DNA of 8,183 bases from Anaerolineae bacterium (GCA_016928125.1 JAFGLK010000566.1:1-8183), one strand, 5' to 3'. Numbered from the stretch's first letter, positions 1 to 6,563 are shown. Made by a program: numbers and translations. Notes: generated by a model not told the origin, from the letters alone.

Positions 1-284
1 ACATCGATGCTGACGATATCACCCTCCACTAACACCCGGTCTCCGGGAATGCCGTGGACGATCTCCTCGTTTACAGACGCACAAATACTGGCAGGATAGC
101 CGTGATAGCCTTTAAACGACGGAATCCCACCAGCCTCGCGGATAATCGACTCTGCTACAGCATCGAGCTCTCTTGTTGTCATGCCAGGTACCGCTATCTC
201 AGAGATCCGCGCCAAAACCCGGCCTACAATCTGGCCAGCAATGCGCATCTTCTCGAGTTCTTCCGGCGAACGGCGTGACACCAT
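1..284 (-). CDS. map: Methionine aminopeptidase type I, N-terminal part (cut by window edge)
   Basis: This enzyme removes the initiator methionine from nascent proteins in the cytoplasm. Only the first 94 residues are visible. They align from memory with the start of type I Met[14 protein letters not shown] near residues 6-17, the GYHGYP motif at 59-64, and NEEIVHGIP at 72-80 with the conserved substrate-side His at about residue 77. The window ends just after SID, whose Asp94 should be the first of the five metal ligands; the rest of the active site lies outside. The ATG at 284 has an AAAGG ribosome site nine bases upstream. The gene follows adk after 29 bases, the common secY-adk-map order. 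With no N-terminal zinc-finger extension, it is the short bacterial form. Identity is very secure; completeness downstream cannot be judged. Confidence 0.96.
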   Translation of the reverse strand, partial: MVSRRSPEELEKMRIAGQIVGRVLARISEIAVPGMTTRELDAVAESIIREAGGIPSFKGYHGYPASICASVNEEIVHGIPGDRVLVEGDIVSID

Positions 285-313
285 ATTCTACAACCTTTGT
301 CCGATCCTGTCCA

Positions 314-970
314 TTACGACAGAATACCCTCTATCGCCTGCCTGATCTGCGCTGCGACTTGCTCAGGACCTTGCTCTCCGTCAATGTCCACCAGAACACC
401 GCGGCTGCGATAGTACTCATCCAAAGGCGCCGTCTGCTCCTGATATACCTTGATGCGTCGCTGTTGCGTCGCCAGGTTATCATCGTCGCGCTGGTAAAGC
501 GTCCCGCCACACTCGTCGCAGACGCCTTCCACCTTCTCAGGGCTGAACAATCTGTGATAGATGGCGCCGCACCGGGAGCAGGTCCAGCGACCCGCCAACC
601 GCTGCAACAAGACATCCTCAGAGACCGCGATATTCAGTACCACATCAACCCGGCGGCCCATGTCTTTCAGCAGCTGATCCAGTGCCGCGGCCTGAGCCAC
701 AGTCCGTGGAAAACCATCAAAGACAACGCCCTGTGCACAGTCGGGCTGCGATATGCGCGAGGCCACCATGCCAATCGTAATCTCATCGGGCACCAGCTCT
801 CCACGCTCCATATACACTTTGGCCTGGCGACCTAGCTCCGTCTCCCGTGAGAGATTGTCGCGGAACAGGTCCCCGCTGGATACGCGAGGATTCTCGAGCC
901 ATGACTCCATCAACTCGCCCTGCGTTCCCTTGCCAGCTCCAGGACCGCCCAGAAGAATGACATCAACCAT
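314..970 (-). CDS. adk: Adenylate kinase, zinc-LID form
   Basis: Adenylate kinase catalyses ATP + AMP to 2 ADP in the cytoplasm. The 218-residue protein is full length for the long bacterial form. The P-loop GGPGAGKGT is at residues 8-16, the AMP-binding SSGDLFR at 31-37, and DGFPRT at 85-90. Arg124 and Arg128 precede the LID. The LID carries Cys131, Cys134, Cys151 and Cys154 (CSRC and CDEC), the four-cysteine pattern that binds structural zinc, followed by QRDDD at 160-164 and RR at 171-172. All key catalytic positions I can recognise are present; the usual TGD is SGD, a mild change. The ATG at 970 lies five bases after the secY stop and uses a ribosome site inside the secY coding end, so its translation is probably coupled to secY. 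Confidence 0.98.
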   Translation of the reverse strand: MVDVILLGGPGAGKGTQGELMESWLENPRVSSGDLFRDNLSRETELGRQAKVYMERGELVPDEITIGMVASRISQPDCAQGVVFDGFPRTVAQAAALDQLLKDMGRRVDVVLNIAVSEDVLLQRLAGRWTCSRCGAIYHRLFSPEKVEGVCDECGGTLYQRDDDNLATQQRRIKVYQEQTAPLDEYYRSRGVLVDIDGEQGPEQVAAQIRQAIEGILS

Positions 971-975
971 GTTGT

Positions 976-2280
976 TTACCTCATCCTCCGGATAAAGCCC
1001 TCATAGTGCCGCATCATCAGCTGCGCCTCAAGCTGCTTCATCGTGTCAAGGACCACGCCCACCACAATCAGCAGCCCCGTGCTGGTAATCAGCATCTCAC
1101 TGGTCCCGGTAAATATCTGCACGGCAAAGGGGAGAATGGCAATTACCCCCAGGAACAGTGCCCCCACCAGTGTGATCCGGCGCACCACGCCTTGCAGATA
1201 CTCAGCTGTTCGCGCACCAGGCCGGATGCCGGGCACGAAACCGCCCTGCCGGCGCAGTGTCTCGGGCAGATCCTGCTGCTGGAAGATAACATCGGTGTAA
1301 AAGTAGGTGAACGCCACCACCAGTACAAAGTACAAAAGCCAGTAGAAGGCGCCAGTGGTGCTAAAAAGCCGCGAGATCCCCGTGGCGACGCTTGCCACCC
1401 ACGCGGTGCCAGAGTTCACAAAGTAACTGGACACGATACCGGGCAGCATCATGATCGACACGGCGAAAATCAGAGGGATCATGCCAGCCGAGTTTACCTG
1501 GAGCGGCACGTGCGTACTCTGGCCCCCGTAAATACGGTTGCCGCGCACGCGCTTGGCATAGTGCACCGGGATACGACGCTGACCCTCATGTACCATCACA
1601 ATACCGACTACGGTGACTGCCGTAATGATCAGAAACACCAGTATCGACCACGGGTTGGTCACGGCCATCTGGGCCAGACGCTGCGGTATGCCCGAGATGA
1701 TGCCACCAAAGATAATCAGCGAGATACCGTTTCCGATACCCTCATCATCGATGAGTTTGCCCAACCAGATCGCGAGCATCGTGCCTGCCGTCAGTGTCAA
1801 CAGCGTGGCGATAGTCGGCAACCAGGTGCCGGCCCTCAGACCAAAGTCTGTGATCGCCGGTCCGGCTGCGGTGGCTGACTGCGCCAGCAACGAGGTCTGC
1901 CCCAACCCATGCAACAGAGCCAAAGGTATCGTCAGAAGCATCGTGTACTGGTTGATCTTGTCGCGTCCCGCCTCGCCCTCACGGCTCAACCGCTCGAGAA
2001 AAGGGATGATCGGCGTCAGCAACTGCAACACGATCTGAGCCGTGATATAGGGATACACCCCCAGAGCCATGACCGAAAAGTTCGACATGGCTCCGCCGGA
2101 GAACATGTCCAGTAGACCCAGCAACTGGTTCGACTGGAACATGGCCCTCATCGCTTCCAGGTTCACACCCGGAATCGGCACGTGTGCAGCAAACCGGTAA
2201 ATCACGAGGATGACCACCGTAAAGATGAGCTTTTTCCTCAGATCCGGCAGCTTGAACGCATTGGATACTGCTTGCAGCAT
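976..2280 (-). CDS. secY: Preprotein translocase channel subunit SecY
   Basis: SecY forms the protein-conducting channel in the cytoplasmic membrane, working with SecE, SecG and SecA or the ribosome. At 434 residues it is normal length, with ten hydrophobic segments at roughly 18-36, 66-90, 113-130, 152-174, 184-200, 210-231, 265-287, 311-330, 369-390 and 398-414. Diagnostic parts are the plug and TM2b region (GGAMSNFSVMALGVYPYIT, 62-80), GNGISLIIFGGIISGIP (183-199), the cytosolic C4 loop with QRRIPVHYAKR (234-244), and the C5 loop GGFVPGIRPGARTAEYL (346-362) containing the conserved Arg used in SecA and ribosome contact. The ATG at 2280 has GGAG six bases upstream. It lies 42 bases after rplO, the classic position at the end of the spc cluster. 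Nothing is missing or unusual. Confidence 0.99.
   Translation of the reverse strand: MLQAVSNAFKLPDLRKKLIFTVVILVIYRFAAHVPIPGVNLEAMRAMFQSNQLLGLLDMFSGGAMSNFSVMALGVYPYITAQIVLQLLTPIIPFLERLSREGEAGRDKINQYTMLLTIPLALLHGLGQTSLLAQSATAAGPAITDFGLRAGTWLPTIATLLTLTAGTMLAIWLGKLIDDEGIGNGISLIIFGGIISGIPQRLAQMAVTNPWSILVFLIITAVTVVGIVMVHEGQRRIPVHYAKRVRGNRIYGGQSTHVPLQVNSAGMIPLIFAVSIMMLPGIVSSYFVNSGTAWVASVATGISRLFSTTGAFYWLLYFVLVVAFTYFYTDVIFQQQDLPETLRRQGGFVPGIRPGARTAEYLQGVVRRITLVGALFLGVIAILPFAVQIFTGTSEMLITSTGLLIVVGVVLDTMKQLEAQLMMRHYEGFIRRMR
978..982 (-). promoter_or_regulatory. adk ribosome binding site inside the secY 3' end
   Basis: On the transcript GAGGT lies seven bases before the adk ATG. It overlaps the last secY sense codon (Arg, AGG) and the secY TAA stop. 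A second purine run, GGAGG at 985-989, is encoded by the Arg-Arg codons just before. Ribosomes finishing secY would uncover or directly reuse this site. Confidence 0.7.
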
Positions 2281-2303
2281 GGGTATCTCCCAACGATGCT
2301 TGG

Positions 2304-2337
2304 CACAACCTACGGAGGTGTGCTAGCTCAACACCTC
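2304..2337 (-). promoter_or_regulatory. Pair of mutually exclusive hairpins at the rplO-secY junction
   Basis: On the transcript GAGGTGT (2331-2337) and ACACCTC (2315-2321) form a perfect 7-bp stem with a nine-base loop that contains the rplO TAG stop. The same ACACCT segment can instead pair downstream: CACACCT (2316-2322) with AGGTTGTG (2304-2311), seven base pairs with one bulged T and a four-base loop. No T-run follows on the transcript, so this is not a standard terminator. A role in coupling secY translation to rplO is inference. Confidence 0.4.
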
Positions 2338-2769
2338 TACCGTGCCACCGGCTGCCTCAATCTTGGCGCGCGCCTGCTCCGAGAACTTGTCGGCGCGCAC
2401 AGTCAAGGCGCGATCAAGCTCGCCGTCGGCCAGCACCGCGATCGGGGCATGTGTGTCCTTGACTAGACCAGCCGCCACCAGAATCTCGGGATCCACGACC
2501 GTGCCGGCCTCAAATCCGCCGAGATCACCCACGTTCACCGGAACGTACTCTATCCGGTTCACGTTGCGGAAACCGCGCTTTTGCGCCAACCGGCGCACCA
2601 TCGGCAACTGGCCACCCTCAAAGAAGATGTGCCCGCCGCGGCCCGTGCGCGAACCCTGTCCCTTGGTGCCAAAGCCACCGGTCTTGCCCTGACCGGCAGC
2701 GATACCCCGGCCTCGGCGCTTGCGCTTGGACTTGGCACCGTCCGCCGGTCTGAGATCGTTCAACTTCAT
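2323..2769 (-). CDS. rplO: 50S ribosomal protein uL15 (L15)
   Basis: uL15 is an assembly protein of the large subunit whose basic N-terminal extension threads into 23S rRNA. The 148-residue protein is normal length. The N-terminal half is rich in Gly, Lys and Arg: [20 protein letters not shown] at 1-20, then GKTGGFGTKGQGSRTGRGG to about residue 46. FEGGQLPMVRRLAQKRGF (50-67) is the conserved linker to the globular C-terminal domain, which ends in AGGTVEVLS. The ATG at 2769 overlaps the rpmD stop as ATGA, so reinitiation by the same ribosome is likely. The stop codon is TAG and sits in the loop of a 7-bp hairpin. Confidence 0.98.
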   Translation of the reverse strand: MKLNDLRPADGAKSKRKRRGRGIAAGQGKTGGFGTKGQGSRTGRGGHIFFEGGQLPMVRRLAQKRGFRNVNRIEYVPVNVGDLGGFEAGTVVDPEILVAAGLVKDTHAPIAVLADGELDRALTVRADKFSEQARAKIEAAGGTVEVLS

Positions 2770-2957
2770 GATGCCACCTCTTCGACTTGGACCAGGTGCC
2801 TCACACTGGCGACCATCCCGAGAATCGGGCCCGTGGCCTTCTGCTCGACAGTATCGCCCAGATGTCGCAGTCCTAAAGCCTTGACGGTTGCCTTCTGGCG
2901 TTTGTCATAGCCGATTGCGCTCTTGACATAGGTGATGCGCAAAGTCTTATTCTCCAT
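2766..2957 (-). CDS. rpmD: 50S ribosomal protein uL30 (L30)
   Basis: This is the small bacterial-type L30 of the large subunit. It has 63 residues starting [20 protein letters not shown], followed by [19 protein letters not shown] at 21-39 and [14 protein letters not shown] near the end, the standard two-helix and three-strand fold. The reading frame is open further upstream to 3026, but that extension would lie inside rpsE. The ATG at 2957 has GGAGGG nine bases upstream and gives the family's usual length and N-terminus, so it is preferred. It overlaps the rpsE end by 11 bases and the rplO start by four (ATGA). rpmD is absent from some bacterial lineages; here it is in its usual place and intact. 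Confidence 0.96.
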   Translation of the reverse strand: MENKTLRITYVKSAIGYDKRQKATVKALGLRHLGDTVEQKATGPILGMVASVRHLVQVEEVAS

Positions 2958-3489
2958 TGCGTACAACCCTCCAGGGAGGCAAAAGCTCTTCCATGCTCTT
3001 GCCGCGCGCCTGCGCGCGCTCCTCAAAAGCGTTAAGCTCCTGCAGTGCCTTGAACGTCGCCATCACAACGTTGAACGAGTTATCGCTACCCAGCGACTTG
3101 CTTAGCACGTCGTGCACGCCTGCAGCTTCCACGACGGCGCGCACTCCACCGCCGGCGATAACGCCCGTTCCGGGGGAAGCAGGCTTGAGCATCACCTGAG
3201 CTGCCCCATAACGTGTCGTGATGTCGTGCGGAATCGTCCTGCCAAAGAGGGGCACCGACACCATACGGCTCTTACCCCGCTCCACGGCCTTGCGAATGGC
3301 GCTGGGCACGTCACGGGACTTGCCCACGCCGACGCCAACGCGCCCCGCACCATCTCCAACCACGACCAGCACGCGAAAACCAAACCGCCGACCACCCTTG
3401 ACCACTTTGGCCACGCGGTCGATGCTCACCACTCGCTCCTGGAGCTCTTCGCCTTCGCCGTACTCGTCGTACCTGTTTCTATCGCTCAT
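2947..3489 (-). CDS. rpsE: 30S ribosomal protein uS5 (S5)
   Basis: uS5 is a small-subunit protein that sits at the mRNA entrance and affects decoding accuracy. The 180-residue protein has a short acidic N-terminal tail (to about residue 17), then [20 protein letters not shown] (16-35), which opens the double-stranded RNA-binding-like S5 domain. [20 protein letters not shown] continues it, then [18 protein letters not shown]. The C-terminal domain includes [22 protein letters not shown] and [16 protein letters not shown]. The ATG at 3489 has GAGGAG six bases upstream. The last codons run 11 bases into rpmD, and the Trp-Arg codons near the C-terminus supply the rpmD ribosome binding site. The stop is TAA. 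Confidence 0.99.
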   Translation of the reverse strand: MSDRNRYDEYGEGEELQERVVSIDRVAKVVKGGRRFGFRVLVVVGDGAGRVGVGVGKSRDVPSAIRKAVERGKSRMVSVPLFGRTIPHDITTRYGAAQVMLKPASPGTGVIAGGGVRAVVEAAGVHDVLSKSLGSDNSFNVVMATFKALQELNAFEERAQARGKSMEELLPPWRVVRNGE

Positions 3490-3543
3490 ATATCTCTCCT
3501 CGCTATCCCCGCCCCTAACGGCAGGTGAAACATCAGACGCGTA

Positions 3544-3912
3544 CTAGAACTCCAGACCGGCCTCACGCGCCGCTTCCGCCAGAGCCTTAACCCGACCATG
3601 AAACTGGTAACCGCCGCGATCAAAGACCACCGCACTCACGCCGGCAGCCCTGGCACGATCGGCAATCGCCTTTCCGACAACGCGCGCGCAATCGGTCTTG
3701 TTAAGACCGGCGCACTGAGCGCTCAGCTCGCGATCAATCGTAGACGCTGCAGCCAAAGTGTGTCCTGCCACATCGTCGATGACCTGCGCATAGATATGCT
3801 CCAGGCTCCGAAACACATTCAGACGGGGACGCTCCGCAGAACCAGAAACTTTACTGCGAACACGCCGATGCCGGCGCAGGCGCGCCTCATGAACTCGTTG
3901 TGTGTTACTCAC
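3544..3912 (-). CDS. rplR: 50S ribosomal protein uL18 (L18)
   Basis: uL18 binds 5S rRNA and helps seat it on the large subunit together with uL5. The 122-residue protein has the basic N-terminal tail ([16 protein letters not shown], about 9-24), the conserved [20 protein letters not shown] (27-46), and the C-terminal [28 protein letters not shown]. Translation starts at GTG, and the start is well supported: GTG overlaps the rplF TGA as GTGA, and GGAGG lies six bases upstream. The stop is TAG. A 54-base gap with no clear structure separates it from rpsE. Nothing is missing from the fold. Confidence 0.98.
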   Translation of the reverse strand: MSNTQRVHEARLRRHRRVRSKVSGSAERPRLNVFRSLEHIYAQVIDDVAGHTLAAASTIDRELSAQCAGLNKTDCARVVGKAIADRARAAGVSAVVFDRGGYQFHGRVKALAEAAREAGLEF

Positions 3913-4463
3913 TTACCGCCTCCAGTCCGGCCGGCCTTTCCTGCCTTACGACGGATAGTCTCACCCTCGTACGCGATGCCAGTGCCATGATATGGCTCGG
4001 GCTTGCGCACCGCACGAATCCGCGCGGCAGTCTCTCCCACCAGTGCCTTGTCGGCGCCCATCACAGCAATCTGGCGCCCACTGCGGTCGACCTCGAAAGA
4101 CACTCCCTCAGGCGCCTCAATCCGCACCGAATGGCTGTAGCCTACATACAGAGTCAGAACGTTACCCTGTACCTCACCGCGATAGCCTACGCCATTAATC
4201 ACAAGGCGCACCACAAAACCATCCGATACGCCGGTGACCATGTTGGCGAGCAATGCGCGCGTAAGGCCGTGCAAGGCTCGATTCTGCTTGGAATCGTCTG
4301 CACGGGACACCTGCAGCGTACCCTCGTCGAGACTAAGCTGCATGTTTGGGTGCACATCCATCGCCAGGGTCCCTTTCGGGCCCTGAACGGTTACCATCTG
4401 TCCATCTATGCCCACCTGCACGCCACCAGGCACGGTAATGGGCATACGTCCTATTCTTGACAC
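3909..4463 (-). CDS. rplF: 50S ribosomal protein uL6 (L6)
   Basis: uL6 is a large-subunit protein near the factor-binding and sarcin-ricin region. The 184-residue protein has the duplicated L6 fold. It starts [20 protein letters not shown] (1-20), has [10 protein letters not shown] in the first half, and [22 protein letters not shown] at the start of the second repeat. The C-terminal signature is [20 protein letters not shown] followed by a basic tail with [14 protein letters not shown]. The start codon is GTG, supported by GGGAGGT seven bases upstream; the next in-frame ATG (residue 7) would cut off the conserved SRIGR. The 34-base gap to rpsH holds only this ribosome site. The stop TGA overlaps the rplR GTG. 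Confidence 0.98.
   Translation of the reverse strand: MSRIGRMPITVPGGVQVGIDGQMVTVQGPKGTLAMDVHPNMQLSLDEGTLQVSRADDSKQNRALHGLTRALLANMVTGVSDGFVVRLVINGVGYRGEVQGNVLTLYVGYSHSVRIEAPEGVSFEVDRSGRQIAVMGADKALVGETAARIRAVRKPEPYHGTGIAYEGETIRRKAGKAGRTGGGK
3919..3923 (-). promoter_or_regulatory. rplR ribosome binding site supporting a GTG start
   Basis: GGAGG on the transcript lies six bases before the rplR GTG, within the last glycine codons of rplF. It supports the GTG at 3912 as the true start and coupled translation of rplF and rplR. Confidence 0.75.
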
Positions 4464-4470
4464 AGTTACT

Positions 4471-4477
4471 ACCTCCC
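4471..4477 (-). promoter_or_regulatory. rplF ribosome binding site supporting a GTG start
   Basis: GGGAGGT on the transcript lies seven bases before GTG at 4463. It is one of the strongest Shine-Dalgarno sites in the window and fixes the non-ATG start of rplF. Confidence 0.75.
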
Positions 4478-4497
4478 GATCAACGACAGCCCGTTAC

Positions 4498-4896
4498 TTA
4501 CCATACCTCGCACAGGACTTCACCACCGACGTTCTGACGCCGCGCCTCGCGGCCAGCCAGTACGCCCTTGGGGGTGGAAAGCACCACAGTCCCAAGCCCG
4601 TAACGCACCCAGGGGATCTCATCCTTCTTGGCGTATATCCGGCACCCGGGCTTGCTCACTCGCCTGAGCCCCTGAATTAGCGGCTCCTGCGAACGCGTGT
4701 ACTTGAGAAACACACGCAGCATGGGGAATCGGCCGTCACGCACTGTCTCGTATCGATCAATATAGCCCTCGTCCTGGAGAACCTTGGCCAAAGCCTGCTT
4801 AACTCCAGAGAAGGGAATCAGGACATAGCGGCGGCCCACGGCCTGCCCGTTACGTATGCGCGTAAGCATGTCGGCGATAGGATCACTAAAGCTCAT
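4498..4896 (-). CDS. rpsH: 30S ribosomal protein uS8 (S8)
   Basis: uS8 is a primary 16S rRNA-binding protein of the small subunit, and in E. coli it is also the translational repressor of the spc operon. The 132-residue protein begins MSFSDPIADMLTRIRNGQAV and ends with the S8 signature GLGTVVLSTPKGVLAGREAR (101-120) and GGEVLCEVW. SKPGCRIYAKKDEIP (81-95) is also conserved. The usual SKxK near residue 30 reads SGVK here, a small departure. The ATG at 4896 has GGGAG nine bases upstream. The gene is preceded by the longest gap of the window (103 bases), whose ends and hairpins could fold over this start. Whether S8 controls its own operon here is not shown by the sequence. Confidence 0.98.
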   Translation of the reverse strand: MSFSDPIADMLTRIRNGQAVGRRYVLIPFSGVKQALAKVLQDEGYIDRYETVRDGRFPMLRVFLKYTRSQEPLIQGLRRVSKPGCRIYAKKDEIPWVRYGLGTVVLSTPKGVLAGREARRQNVGGEVLCEVW

Positions 4897-4999
4897 CTAC
4901 CAGCACTCCCTTTCAAGTCGGCGGCACAACCGCCGCGTGCTCTATCCGCTACAAAATCGTGAACAGTGTGCGGCCACGGACCTGCCGCCCTGCTGATAG
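4897..4999 (-). promoter_or_regulatory. Structured rpsN-rpsH spacer, possible rpsH leader element
   Basis: This is the longest gap of the operon. On the transcript its first nine bases (CTATCAGCA, 4991-4999) pair with its last nine (TGCTGGTAG, 4897-4905) with a single G-U wobble; the latter lie between the rpsH ribosome site and its ATG. Inside are hairpins GCGGC/GCCGC (4984-4988 with 4970-4974, nine-base loop) and CGGCGG/CCGCCG (4930-4935 with 4919-4924, five-base loop). A competing long-range pairing is GGCGGCA (4983-4989) with TGCCGCC (4920-4926). There is no T-run, so it is not a standard terminator. The pairings are read directly; any regulatory function is inferred. Confidence 0.45.
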
Positions 5000-5182
5000 C
5001 TACCAGCTGGACTTGGTCACGCCCGGAATCTTACCGTCCATGGCCAGCTCCCGGAAGCAGACACGACAGAGGTCAAAGCGCCGCATGTAGCCCCGTGGAC
5101 GGCCGCACCGCGAGCAGCGGTTACGCACGCGCACCTCGTACTTGCGATTCTTTTCCCGCGCGATCATCGACTTTTTTGCCAC
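5000..5182 (-). CDS. rpsN: 30S ribosomal protein uS14, zinc-binding type Z
   Basis: uS14 is a small-subunit head protein. This is the short zinc form: 60 residues with Cys23, Cys26, Cys39 and Cys42 (CSRC and CRVC) and the typical ends [11 protein letters not shown] and [10 protein letters not shown]. Type Z proteins are usually 61 residues, so one residue is missing between the N-terminal helix and the first cysteine pair. A longer reading from TTG at 5197 would add five residues, but GTG at 5182 gives the family N-terminus and has GGAGAGG six bases upstream, so I start there. It sits between rplE and rpsH as in the usual spc order. The stop is TAG. Identity is very secure; the start is well supported. 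Confidence 0.96.
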   Translation of the reverse strand: MAKKSMIAREKNRKYEVRVRNRCSRCGRPRGYMRRFDLCRVCFRELAMDGKIPGVTKSSW

Positions 5183-5188
5183 TCTTGT

Positions 5189-5195
5189 CCTCTCC
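5189..5195 (-). promoter_or_regulatory. rpsN ribosome binding site deciding a GTG start
   Basis: GGAGAGG on the transcript lies six bases before GTG at 5182. It overlaps the alternative upstream TTG reading, which would make the site part of the coding sequence, and so favours the shorter 60-residue protein. Confidence 0.75.
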
Positions 5196-5240
5196 AATCC
5201 TCAGCGCCAGGCTTGTCTACAATAGTGCCCAGACTATGGG

Positions 5241-5801
5241 CTATGCGGCTGCCTGGGCAGCTATGCCCACAAAGGGCATCCCCATGAGTTCAAGCAAGCG
5301 CCGCCCTTCCTCATCGGTCTCAGCGGTCGTTACGATACTGATCGACATGCCACGGACCTTGTCGATCTCGTCATAGTCGATCTCGACGAACACCAGCTGC
5401 TCGTTGAGTCCCAGCGAATAGTTCCCTCGCCCGTCGAACGAACGACGCGAAATCCCTCGAAAGTCACGCTGCCGGGGCAACGCGATGTTAATGAGCCGAT
5501 CGAGGAACGAGTACATACGATCCTGACGCAATGTAACCATGACGCCGATCGGATTGCCCTCGCGCAGTTTAAAGTTGGCGATGGACTTGCGCGCCCGGGT
5601 CACAATAGGCTTTTGTCCGGTGATCTTGGTGATATCTCGGGTGGCAGCCTCAATGGCGTTGGCGTTCTGCAGCGCCTCGCCGAGACCCACGTTAATGGTG
5701 ATCTTTTCCACCCGCGGCACCTGCATCACGCTGGTGTAGCCGAACTCTTCCATCATCCGCGGAATGATCTCGTCCCGATACTTTTCCTTCAGCCTATGCA
5801 T
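5241..5801 (-). CDS. rplE: 50S ribosomal protein uL5 (L5)
   Basis: uL5 binds 5S rRNA and contacts the P-site tRNA elbow from the central protuberance. The 186-residue protein contains [20 protein letters not shown] (18-37), [20 protein letters not shown] (62-81), [18 protein letters not shown] (101-118) and the C-terminal [21 protein letters not shown]. The frame is open upstream to 5933, but that part overlaps rplX and has no L5 character. Of two close ATG codons, the one at 5801 gives MHRLKEKY, matching the family N-terminus, with GGGGAG seven bases upstream. The ATG at 5807 would leave a spacer of one base. A Val (LVFVEIDYD) stands where Pro is usual. The stop is TAG. It follows rplX after 46 bases. 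Confidence 0.97.
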   Translation of the reverse strand: MHRLKEKYRDEIIPRMMEEFGYTSVMQVPRVEKITINVGLGEALQNANAIEAATRDITKITGQKPIVTRARKSIANFKLREGNPIGVMVTLRQDRMYSFLDRLINIALPRQRDFRGISRRSFDGRGNYSLGLNEQLVFVEIDYDEIDKVRGMSISIVTTAETDEEGRRLLELMGMPFVGIAAQAAA

Positions 5802-5808
5802 CCTCATA

Positions 5809-5814
5809 CTCCCC
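5809..5814 (-). promoter_or_regulatory. rplE ribosome binding site choosing between two ATG codons
   Basis: GGGGAG on the transcript is seven bases from ATG at 5801 but only one base from ATG at 5807. This selects the start at 5801. A hairpin ends one base upstream of this site. Confidence 0.7.
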
Positions 5815-5815
5815 A

Positions 5816-5840
5816 GGCCCGCACCGTGACTGCGTCGGCC
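5816..5840 (-). promoter_or_regulatory. Bulged hairpin just upstream of the rplE ribosome site
   Basis: On the transcript GGCC (5837-5840), a GA bulge and CGCA (5831-5834) pair with TGCG (5820-5823) and GGCC (5816-5819), closing a seven-base loop. It fills most of the rplX-rplE gap and ends one base before the rplE Shine-Dalgarno site. In E. coli the S8 repressor site lies at this same junction, but I cannot match this hairpin to the known S8-binding core, so a regulatory role is only a hypothesis. Confidence 0.35.
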
Positions 5841-5847
5841 CCTCGTC

Positions 5848-6159
5848 CTAGTCGATGACTTCGTTGCACTTGCGGCATACACGAACCCGGCTGCCGCCAC
5901 TCTCTTCAACACCAATGCGGGTGGGCTTGTCACACCGAGGGCATACCAACATCACGTTTGACACGTGAACCGGCGCCTCCATCTCGATGATGCCAGGCTC
6001 TGTGCGCATATTCGCGGTGCGTCGCTGCGCCTTTTTCACAAGCTTGACGCCTGACACGACGATACGCTGTTCCTTGGGCATAACCACGCGCACAGTTCCG
6101 CGTGTGCCCTTATCGTTACCGGCGATCACCTCGACGGTATCCCCTGCTTTGATCTTCAT
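5848..6159 (-). CDS. rplX: 50S ribosomal protein uL24 (L24), with two CxxC pairs
   Basis: uL24 starts assembly of the large subunit and lines the exit tunnel opening. The 103-residue protein has the N-terminal KOW motif ([19 protein letters not shown], 5-23), then [11 protein letters not shown], and the hallmark [16 protein letters not shown] (57-72). The C-terminal part carries Cys73, Cys76, Cys95 and Cys98 (CPRC and CRKC), a probable zinc ribbon found in many but not all bacterial L24 proteins. GTG immediately upstream (6162) is in frame, but ATG at 6159 lies six bases from GAGGAG and gives the usual MKIK start. The stop is TAG. The gap to rplN is 35 bases. Confidence 0.97.
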   Translation of the reverse strand: MKIKAGDTVEVIAGNDKGTRGTVRVVMPKEQRIVVSGVKLVKKAQRRTANMRTEPGIIEMEAPVHVSNVMLVCPRCDKPTRIGVEESGGSRVRVCRKCNEVID

Positions 6160-6165
6160 CACTTA

Positions 6166-6171
6166 CTCCTC
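6166..6171 (-). promoter_or_regulatory. rplX ribosome binding site
   Basis: GAGGAG on the transcript lies six bases before ATG at 6159 and only three before the adjacent GTG at 6162, favouring the ATG start. Confidence 0.7.
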
Positions 6172-6194
6172 AAGACCCGATCCAACAGCCCCGG

Positions 6195-6563
6195 CTAGAG
6201 CACCTCAGGAGACAGAGACACAATGCGCATGAACCCTGCATCCCGAAGCTCTCGCCCGACGGGGCCGAAAATGCGTGTTCCGCGCGGGTTCTTGTCTGCG
6301 TCCACAATCACGGCCGCATTGTCGTCGAACCGCACGTACGAACCGTCAGGCCGGCCGTACTCTTTGACGGTACGAACGATAACGGCTCTCACAACTTCCT
6401 TTTTCTTCACGGAACTACCGGGCGTCGCCTCTTTGACCGAAGCGACAATAATGTCGCCCACGCCCGCATAGCGTCGCCGCGTGCCGCCGAGCACCTTGAT
6501 GCACATGATCTCACGCGCACCGGTGTTGTCGGCGACCGTTAGCTTGGTGAATGGCTGAATCAT
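6195..6563 (-). CDS. rplN: 50S ribosomal protein uL14 (L14)
   Basis: uL14 is a highly conserved five-stranded barrel protein at the subunit interface, forming an intersubunit bridge to 16S rRNA; the silencing factor RsfS also binds it. The 122 residues are exactly the usual length. They start [20 protein letters not shown] (1-20), with [20 protein letters not shown] near 30-49, [20 protein letters not shown] about 78-97, and end [15 protein letters not shown] at 6563 has GGAG nine bases upstream. A 73-base gap separates it from rpsQ. In E. coli this is the boundary between the S10 and spc operons, but I see no good promoter here. The stop is TAG. Confidence 0.99.
   Translation of the reverse strand: MIQPFTKLTVADNTGAREIMCIKVLGGTRRRYAGVGDIIVASVKEATPGSSVKKKEVVRAVIVRTVKEYGRPDGSYVRFDDNAAVIVDADKNPRGTRIFGPVGRELRDAGFMRIVSLSPEVL

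Noticed and set aside
173..835. Plus-strand open frame of 220 codons opposite adk and the map start
   Set aside because: It covers conserved adk on the other strand; the translation shows no recognisable domain.
1006..1878. Long plus-strand open frame of 290 codons opposite secY
   Set aside because: It is fully antisense to a clearly conserved SecY, its translation is low-complexity (rich in His, Arg, Gln) and resembles no family, and it is the usual shadow of a GC-rich gene.
3490..3543. 54-base rplR-rpsE gap examined for structure or promoter
   Set aside because: Apart from the rpsE ribosome site I found no stable inverted repeat, promoter-like pair or repeat.
3900..4460. Plus-strand open frame of 186 codons opposite rplF
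   Set aside because: Near-exact antisense shadow of uL6 with no family resemblance.
5227..5241. Small inverted repeat GCCCA/TGGGC at the rplE stop
   Set aside because: Only five base pairs with no T-run after it; such a stem is expected by chance at this GC content and does not merit a feature.
5802..5933. N-terminal extension of rplE
   Set aside because: The extra 44 residues lie across the gap and the end of rplX, have no uL5 character, and the ribosome site points to the ATG at 5801.
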